Shown: piece after piece, positions 5,641 through 8,785 of the stretch
Numbering within the stretch: the stretch's first letter is position 1
Layout: every line of letters begins with the position of its first letter
NCBI GenBank assembly: GCA_964344725.1
Contig: CAYFOI010000035.1
Location: forward strand, 1 to 8,785
DNA length: 8,785 bases
Source of the DNA: CG2-30-44-17 sp964344725
Lineage (GTDB): Bacteria; Patescibacteriota; Gracilibacteria; UBA1369; UBA12470
Direction of reading: 5' to 3'
Notes under the pieces: model-generated
The model's database searches: none
What the model saw: only the letters and a program-made list of their open reading frames with translations
Told to the model about the DNA's origin: nothing
Position numbers and translations under genes: made by a program

Positions 5641-7293
5641 ATGAACAATAAACTAAAGTATTTTGCATACTGTCGTCGTTCTCAAGATAGAGAAGATGAA
5701 CAGACACTTTCGATCGAATCTCAGGTTCGAGAGCTTTCGGCTTACATAAAAAAGCATGATTTGGAGTTAGTTGAAATGATTTGTGAAGATGAGAGTGCGT
5801 ATAAGCGTGGAAGAGCGGAATTTAATCGCATGATGGAGGAAATTGAAGCAGGTAAAGCAGATACCATTTTGGTGTGGCATCTTACTCGATTGGCTCGTAA
5901 TGCGGCTGATGGAGGGCTGATTCTTTCTTTTATGGACGAGGGGAAAATAAAGGAGATTCGAACGCCTGAAAAAGTTTATCTAAATACCCCTGATGATAAG
6001 TTCATGATGACCATTCATTTTGCAATGGCGAAGAAGAGTTCTGATGATACGAGTTCTTTTGTGAAAAATAATGTAAAAACTAAGTTAGAACATGGAGAAT
6101 ACCCAGGTGCGGCGCATTATGGGTATTTGAATCTTGATCGAAATGGTGTGATTTCTGGCAAGCGATTCACGAATGAAAAGCAGGCTCTTTTGGAGTCATT
6201 AGGTAGAGAATTGAAACGAATTGAGCAGGACCCTATTGAAGCTCCCTTGATTCGCAAATTGCTGGATATGGCGCTTACAGGTGCTTACAACCTAAGGCAG
6301 TTGCAAGAGGAGGGCTTCAAGATTGGATTGAAAGGAAAAAATTCTGGGAAGATGTTGGCAAAACAAACGGTGAGTACTCTTCTCTCTGACATTTTTTTGA
6401 CGGGGAGGTTTGAGTGGAAAGGGGAAGTTTTTGATGGCATTCACGATCCGATTCTTACAAATGCGGAGTTTAATCGTATTCAAAACATTCTTTTTTCTCG
6501 GAGTCGCCCTAAAAAGAACAAAAGAGATTATACGTATCAAACTTTAGTTTATTGCCCTCTTTGTCATAAGCCTATGAGTGGCGATTTTCAGAAGGGGAAT
6601 CATTACTACCGTTGTTGTTATGCCAAGGGGAAGCAAGCAATTTGTTCCAATAAGAAGCACATTCGCCAAGATGATTTGGATGCGGAGATTGAAAAGACGT
6701 TGCTCAATTTGGTTATTCCAAAAGGTGTTGTGGAGTGGGGGCTTAGACATTTGAAAGAACAGTATCTTCAAGAGAACAAGACTTTGGAATGTAAGCGTGT
6801 TTTGCTCGAGCAGAATGTTCGTGAAGAAAAGTCAAAACTTACTCGTCTTACTTCAAAGTGGCTTTCTCCAAAAAATGCTGATGGGTCTCTTTTGACGGAT
6901 GAAGATTACAAAATGCAAAAAGGTGTGATTCAAAGTGCGCTTCGAAACTATGAAGAGCAACTTACAGATGTGGACGGTAATGAAAAAGGATGGTTGCATC
7001 GTTGTGAACAGTTCTTCATTAAACTTCGTAATCTTCCTGACGAATTCAATCAAAAAGATGTAATAGGGAAGAAGGTCCTACTTCAAGCGATTGGTGCTCG
7101 TTTTGTCCGAAAGCACGAGAAATGGCTTGTAGAACTGGATGAACCGTTTTCTTTGATTTTGGAGGCAAAAACTAGCTTTGATTTGTCCGAACCGCAAAAA
7201 AGCCGCATCCACAAGGGGAAAACGGCGGTTTCATGCACTGAAATGTCTAGTTGGCTCCGGGGGCGGGACTCGAACCCGCAACCTCTCGGTTAA
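5641..7293 (+). CDS. Large serine recombinase (site-specific integrase)
   Basis: A 550-aa integrase/excisionase acting at tRNA-Asn. The N-terminal resolvase domain (~5-150) has the nucleophile region Y10-C-R-R-S14 (Ser14 catalytic) and the conserved V-W-H-L-T-R-L-A-R-N segment near residues 78-87. A recombinase domain follows (~150-285), containing the Y-P-G-A-A-H-Y-G-Y-L-N turn. Next is a zinc ribbon with C305-P-L-C308 and C325/C326 with C335, then a Leu/Lys/Glu-rich coiled-coil stretch (~350-450). The length suits the large serine recombinase class. The last 13 codons plus stop (7252-7293) are antisense to the tRNA gene; the peptide end W-L-R-G-R-D-S-N-P-Q-P-L-G is the familiar translation of a tRNA complement and is not part of the fold. 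The ATG at 5641 follows 'acact' without a ribosome binding site; its own promoter lies at 5594-5621. Confidence 0.92.
   Translation: MNNKLKYFAYCRRSQDREDEQTLSIESQVRELSAYIKKHDLELVEMICEDESAYKRGRAEFNRMMEEIEAGKADTILVWHLTRLARNAADGGLILSFMDEGKIKEIRTPEKVYLNTPDDKFMMTIHFAMAKKSSDDTSSFVKNNVKTKLEHGEYPGAAHYGYLNLDRNGVISGKRFTNEKQALLESLGRELKRIEQDPIEAPLIRKLLDMALTGAYNLRQLQEEGFKIGLKGKNSGKMLAKQTVSTLLSDIFLTGRFEWKGEVFDGIHDPILTNAEFNRIQNILFSRSRPKKNKRDYTYQTLVYCPLCHKPMSGDFQKGNHYYRCCYAKGKQAICSNKKHIRQDDLDAEIEKTLLNLVIPKGVVEWGLRHLKEQYLQENKTLECKRVLLEQNVREEKSKLTRLTSKWLSPKNADGSLLTDEDYKMQKGVIQSALRNYEEQLTDVDGNEKGWLHRCEQFFIKLRNLPDEFNQKDVIGKKVLLQAIGARFVRKHEKWLVELDEPFSLILEAKTSFDLSEPQKSRIHKGKTAVSCTEMSSWLRGRDSNPQPLG
7190..7230. repeat. 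Inverted repeat near the element end
   Basis: AACCGC (7190-7195) and GCGGTT (7225-7230) are perfect complements across 29 nt, inside the 3' part of the recombinase gene and 21 nt from the tRNA end. An alternative inner pairing GCCG (7202-7205)/CGGC (7223-7226) exists. It could belong to the attachment site or simply be coding sequence. Confidence 0.25.
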
Positions 7294-7326
7294 CAGCCGA
7301 TTGCTCCACCATTGAGCTACCCCGGA
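7252..7326 (-). tRNA. tRNA-Asn (GUU), probable integration site
   Basis: Read on the minus strand from 7326. The acceptor stem TCCGGGG pairs with CCCCGGA over 7 bp, the D-stem is GCTC/GAGC, the anticodon loop is CTGTTAA (anticodon GTT), and the T-arm is GCGGG-TTCGAGT-CCCGC. Discriminator G and an encoded CCA (7254-7252) complete the gene. The variable loop has 5 nt. Position 10 is G, the target of N2-G10 methylation. The outermost anticodon-stem pair (27-43) reads A-G, a mismatch. The 3' half overlaps the recombinase end on the other strand. The methyltransferase gene lies 76 nt upstream in the same direction. Confidence 0.95.
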
Positions 7327-7339
7327 AAACTAATTTTAG

Positions 7340-7375
7340 GCCCAAGTGAGGTAGTTAGATAGTACCAAGTTGGGC
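7340..7375. repeat. Composite intergenic repeat, copy 1 (23-nt period unit)
   Basis: On the plus strand, CCAAGTGAGGT (7342-7352) is followed by AGTTAGATAGT (7353-7363) and the start of the next unit, ACCAAGT (7364-7370). The same units occur at 8519-8552. The segment is also bounded by GCCCAA (7340-7345) and TTGGGC (7370-7375), which could pair. It is non-coding, between the methyltransferase 3' end and the tRNA 5' end. Confidence 0.6.
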
Positions 7376-7378
7376 TGT

Positions 7379-7401
7379 GTTTCGCGATGCGAAACGTTTT
7401 T
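7379..7401 (+). terminator. Hairpin plus T-tract, intrinsic-terminator-like
   Basis: GTTTCGC (7379-7385), loop GAT, GCGAAAC (7389-7395), then G and TTTTT (7397-7401). A 7-bp perfect stem with a T5 tail on the plus strand would stop transcripts leaving the recombinase gene and running antisense across the tRNA. A very similar hairpin at 8560-8580 in the same orientation suggests it may instead be part of a dispersed repeat. On the minus strand no T-tract follows the stem. Confidence 0.5.
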
Positions 7402-7402
7402 G

Positions 7403-8518
7403 CTACTCCTTGCGGAGCCTGACTATCATTCGTCCTATAACCTGATTGCGACGTGCGTAGGTTAGGGGAGTGATTTCAGCTTGCACACTATATCCAAGTT
7501 CTTTTGCGTTTTCAATGAAATTTTCTAAGAATATCGGGTTGGGTCTCAAGTTAACGAATGGGAGTGCTAGGATTATTTTGGTTCCCGATGGAATTTCTGT
7601 CTTAAGAAAATCTAGATAAATCGGTTCTAGGTTTGCGAGTGTTTCCCTTGCTTCTTCTTCTGTTGGGATGCCTTGTTGTGGCGGTCCTAGGTAGCTTTCG
7701 GCGACTATTGCTAGTTTTGCTTCTTGGAAGTCTTCTTGCGTGAGTTTTGTTGCGTCTTTTAGTTGGATATCGAGGCATTTGCCGTTTGGGTTGAATGCTT
7801 TTGAAAGCCACTCGATGTTTTTTTCAGAATCGGCTACGGCTTTCTCGCTTAGGTCTGATCCTTTGCAGTTGAATCCCATTAGCATTGATTCCTGCAAAAT
7901 TGTTCCTGAACCGCAGAATGGATCGTATATTACGGTGTCTTCTTCTGGTTGTGCCAGGTTTATCATTATTTGAGCGAGTTTTGGCGGGAGCATGCCGGAT
8001 AGGCTGTCGCGGGCAGGTCTGTCATAATCCCTCTTGCTATAAGAGGCGATGTCTTGAGTTGCGACAGTTTTGGTTAGGTAAGTTTTTTCGTCTGTGAAAA
8101 TCAGATTAAGCTCGGTACAGTTCGCCGATTGAATGCTTGATAGATTCTTTGCGTCTTGGTTGAGATATCTTGAGCTTTTTCCTGCTTCTTTCAAAGCTGT
8201 TTTTGCGGCTTTGAGCAGCTTCTTGAGTAGGCCTGTTTGTGATGGGTATATGCTGAGGCCGTATTTGAACTTGCCTGATTCTGGTGCTAACTTTGGCAAT
8301 TCTGCTCCTATTAAATCTGTGAAGTTGGTTGGCAAAGATGCTGGTAATTCTTTGATTACTTCGCTTATTTTGATTGTGCCGCCGAGTCTTTCGAGTAGTT
8401 TTAAATCAGTGTTTTCTACTAATGCGAATCCGCCTAAATCTTTTGCATTTGGATAAAATGAAAGCAGCTCGCTTCCGCAAAGTTCTTTTTCGCGACCTAA
8501 ATGAAAGATGTAGTTCAT
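7403..8518 (-). CDS. tRNA (guanine-N2-)-methyltransferase-like protein (Trm-G10/Trm11 type)
   Basis: A 371-aa Rossmann-fold RNA methyltransferase. The N-terminal ~150 residues fit a divergent THUMP-like RNA-binding region. Residues 163-190 hold the R-D-Y-D-R-P-A-R-D-S-L-S-G-M-L-P-P-K-L-A signature of the archaeal and CPR Trm-G10 group. SAM motif I is D199-P-F-C-G-S-G-T206, an acidic residue follows at D222 (G-S-D), and D255 is in the next strand. The place of the usual catalytic (D/N)-P-P-Y is taken by E274-S-Y-L-G-P-P280. Predicted role: N2-methylation of G10 in tRNA using S-adenosylmethionine, in the cytoplasm; the altered motif IV leaves the activity uncertain. The ATG at 8518 follows directly on an intergenic repeat, with no ribosome binding site. 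It points the same way as the tRNA-Asn gene 76 nt downstream and diverges from ssb. Confidence 0.85.
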   Translation of the reverse strand: MNYIFHLGREKELCGSELLSFYPNAKDLGGFALVENTDLKLLERLGGTIKISEVIKELPASLPTNFTDLIGAELPKLAPESGKFKYGLSIYPSQTGLLKKLLKAAKTALKEAGKSSRYLNQDAKNLSSIQSANCTELNLIFTDEKTYLTKTVATQDIASYSKRDYDRPARDSLSGMLPPKLAQIMINLAQPEEDTVIYDPFCGSGTILQESMLMGFNCKGSDLSEKAVADSEKNIEWLSKAFNPNGKCLDIQLKDATKLTQEDFQEAKLAIVAESYLGPPQQGIPTEEEARETLANLEPIYLDFLKTEIPSGTKIILALPFVNLRPNPIFLENFIENAKELGYSVQAEITPLTYARRNQVIGRMIVRLRKE

Positions 8519-8552
8519 AGTGAGATAGTACCAAGTGAGGTAGTGAGATAGT
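8519..8552. repeat. Composite intergenic repeat, copy 2 (23-nt period unit)
   Basis: AGTGAGATAGT occurs at 8519-8529 and again at 8542-8552, separated by ACCAAGTGAGGT (8530-8541), giving a 23-nt period. This is the same unit as at 7342-7370, where one base differs (AGTTAGATAGT). The repeat abuts the methyltransferase start codon, so it forms the whole proximal leader of that gene. Confidence 0.6.
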
Positions 8553-8559
8553 TTTTGGA

Positions 8560-8580
8560 GTTTTGCTTTGCAAAACGATT
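8560..8580 (+). repeat. Hairpin GTTTTGC-TTT-GCAAAAC, part of the composite repeat
   Basis: GTTTTGC (8560-8566), loop TTT and GCAAAAC (8570-8576) are followed by GATTTT. The design matches the hairpin at 7379-7401 (GTTTYGC-N3-GCRAAAC then a T-tract) in the same orientation, 7 nt after a copy of the 23-nt unit instead of 8. No plus-strand gene precedes it, so terminator function is doubtful and a repeated element is the better description. Confidence 0.5.
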
Positions 8581-8714
8581 TTCAAATCCACGTTTTTATC
8601 CTGATCCGACTGGTACTGTAACAGTTTTGGACGCAAGCGCAAGCGTTTAATGGCTTTCTTTTAGACTCGAGGTTTGGTACTTTTGAGTTCCTAAAAAATT
8701 TAATCAAAAATCAA

Positions 8715-8785
8715 ATGGCTTACTCACTGAACAGGGCACAGATTATCGGTAATATCACTCGTGATCCTGAGCTTAGGCAGACACC
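8715..8785 (+). CDS. ssb: Single-stranded DNA-binding protein, 5' end only
   Basis: The first 23 codons (MAYSLNRAQIIGNITRDPEL, then R-Q-T) are present and the window cuts the gene. The start of the OB-fold with N-R-A-Q-I-I-G-N-I-T-R-D-P-E-L-R is diagnostic of bacterial Ssb, which coats single-stranded DNA during replication and repair. The ATG at 8715 follows 'aatcaa' with no ribosome binding site. The 196-nt divergent region between it and the methyltransferase carries the intergenic repeat and a small inverted repeat, ACTGT-A-ACAGT (8615-8625), which could be an operator. No convincing promoter was found. Confidence 0.93.
   Translation, partial: MAYSLNRAQIIGNITRDPELRQT

Larger units (their letters stand above)
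1..7293. mobile_element. Integrated mobile element (right end; left end not in window)
   Basis: The plus-strand genes from the left edge to 7293 include a Prim-Pol primase-helicase, a DUF5659 protein, a small zinc-finger protein and a large serine recombinase that runs into a tRNA gene. A recombinase at the very end of a gene block, abutting the 3' end of a tRNA, is the usual arrangement for an element inserted into that tRNA. Right of the tRNA the genes are housekeeping ones (tRNA methyltransferase, ssb) and carry intergenic repeats that I did not find to the left. No second copy of the tRNA 3' end was seen, so the left attachment site is probably beyond position 1. No structural phage or conjugation genes are recognised; the class (integrative plasmid, satellite or prophage fragment) is open. 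Confidence 0.65.

Noticed and set aside
7252..7293. The C-terminal W-L-R-G-R-D-S-N-P-Q-P-L-G as a conserved protein motif
   Set aside because: This is what the complement of a tRNA T-arm and anticodon arm always translates to; it is a tRNA artefact.
7740..8456. Plus-strand frames opposite the methyltransferase gene (7740-7973, 7885-8097, 8133-8456)
   Set aside because: Shadows of a well-supported minus-strand gene with intact SAM motif; no recognisable domains.
8406..8642. Minus-strand 78-aa frame spanning the methyltransferase start
   Set aside because: Arg-rich translation overlapping the real start in another frame and the intergenic repeat; no supporting features.
1..8785. CRISPR array, IS transposase or terminal-repeat transposon
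   Set aside because: No series of regularly spaced repeats beyond the two short 23-nt-period copies, no DDE transposase and no matching terminal inverted repeats were seen.

Overview
The window looks like the right-hand end of an integrated mobile element (about 1-7293) joined to host chromosome (about 7252-8785). The likely host is a Candidate Phyla Radiation (Patescibacteria) bacterium. The grounds are a DUF5659 protein, a Prim-Pol/P-loop primase-helicase, a large serine recombinase and a Trm-G10-like methyltransferase with an E-x-Y-L-G-P-P motif, all of which I recall as typical of such genomes. TGA is used as an ordinary stop, which argues against the UGA=Gly Gracilibacteria and Absconditabacteria. 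None of the annotated starts has a clear Shine-Dalgarno sequence; several read 'CAAATG'. The taxonomic call is inference.

Layout, left to right. Positions 1-197 hold nested inverted repeats and a possible weak promoter. Positions 198-1367 hold an unrecognised charged, helical protein. A 113-bp spacer with an imperfect direct repeat precedes a compact plus-strand block: a DUF5659 protein (1481-1720), an overlooked 58-aa protein (1731-1907), a primase-polymerase/helicase (1867-3977, broken by a 10-N assembly gap), a small CCCH zinc-finger protein (3974-4348) and two unrecognised proteins (4358-4753, 4750-5577). Several of these genes overlap by ATGA or are separated by 10 nt or less, so they look like one operon. 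A separate promoter carrying a palindrome on its -35 box drives the large serine recombinase (5641-7293), whose last 13 codons and stop are antisense to the 3' half of a tRNA-Asn(GUU) gene (7326-7252, minus).

The tRNA and recombinase end mark the junction with the chromosome. To the right, on the minus strand and upstream of the tRNA, is a tRNA guanine-N2 methyltransferase-like gene (8518-7403). A composite intergenic element, made of a 23-nt-period repeat followed 7-8 nt later by a GTTTYGC-N3-GCRAAAC hairpin and T-tract, lies on both sides of it. The window ends in the first 23 codons of ssb.

How it fits together (inference): the recombinase inserts and excises the element at tRNA-Asn; the primase-helicase gives it its own replication initiation; the zinc-finger protein and the unknown proteins are probably accessory replication, maintenance or regulatory factors. 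No capsid, terminase, conjugation, restriction or toxin gene was recognised. The left end and the second attachment site lie outside the window.
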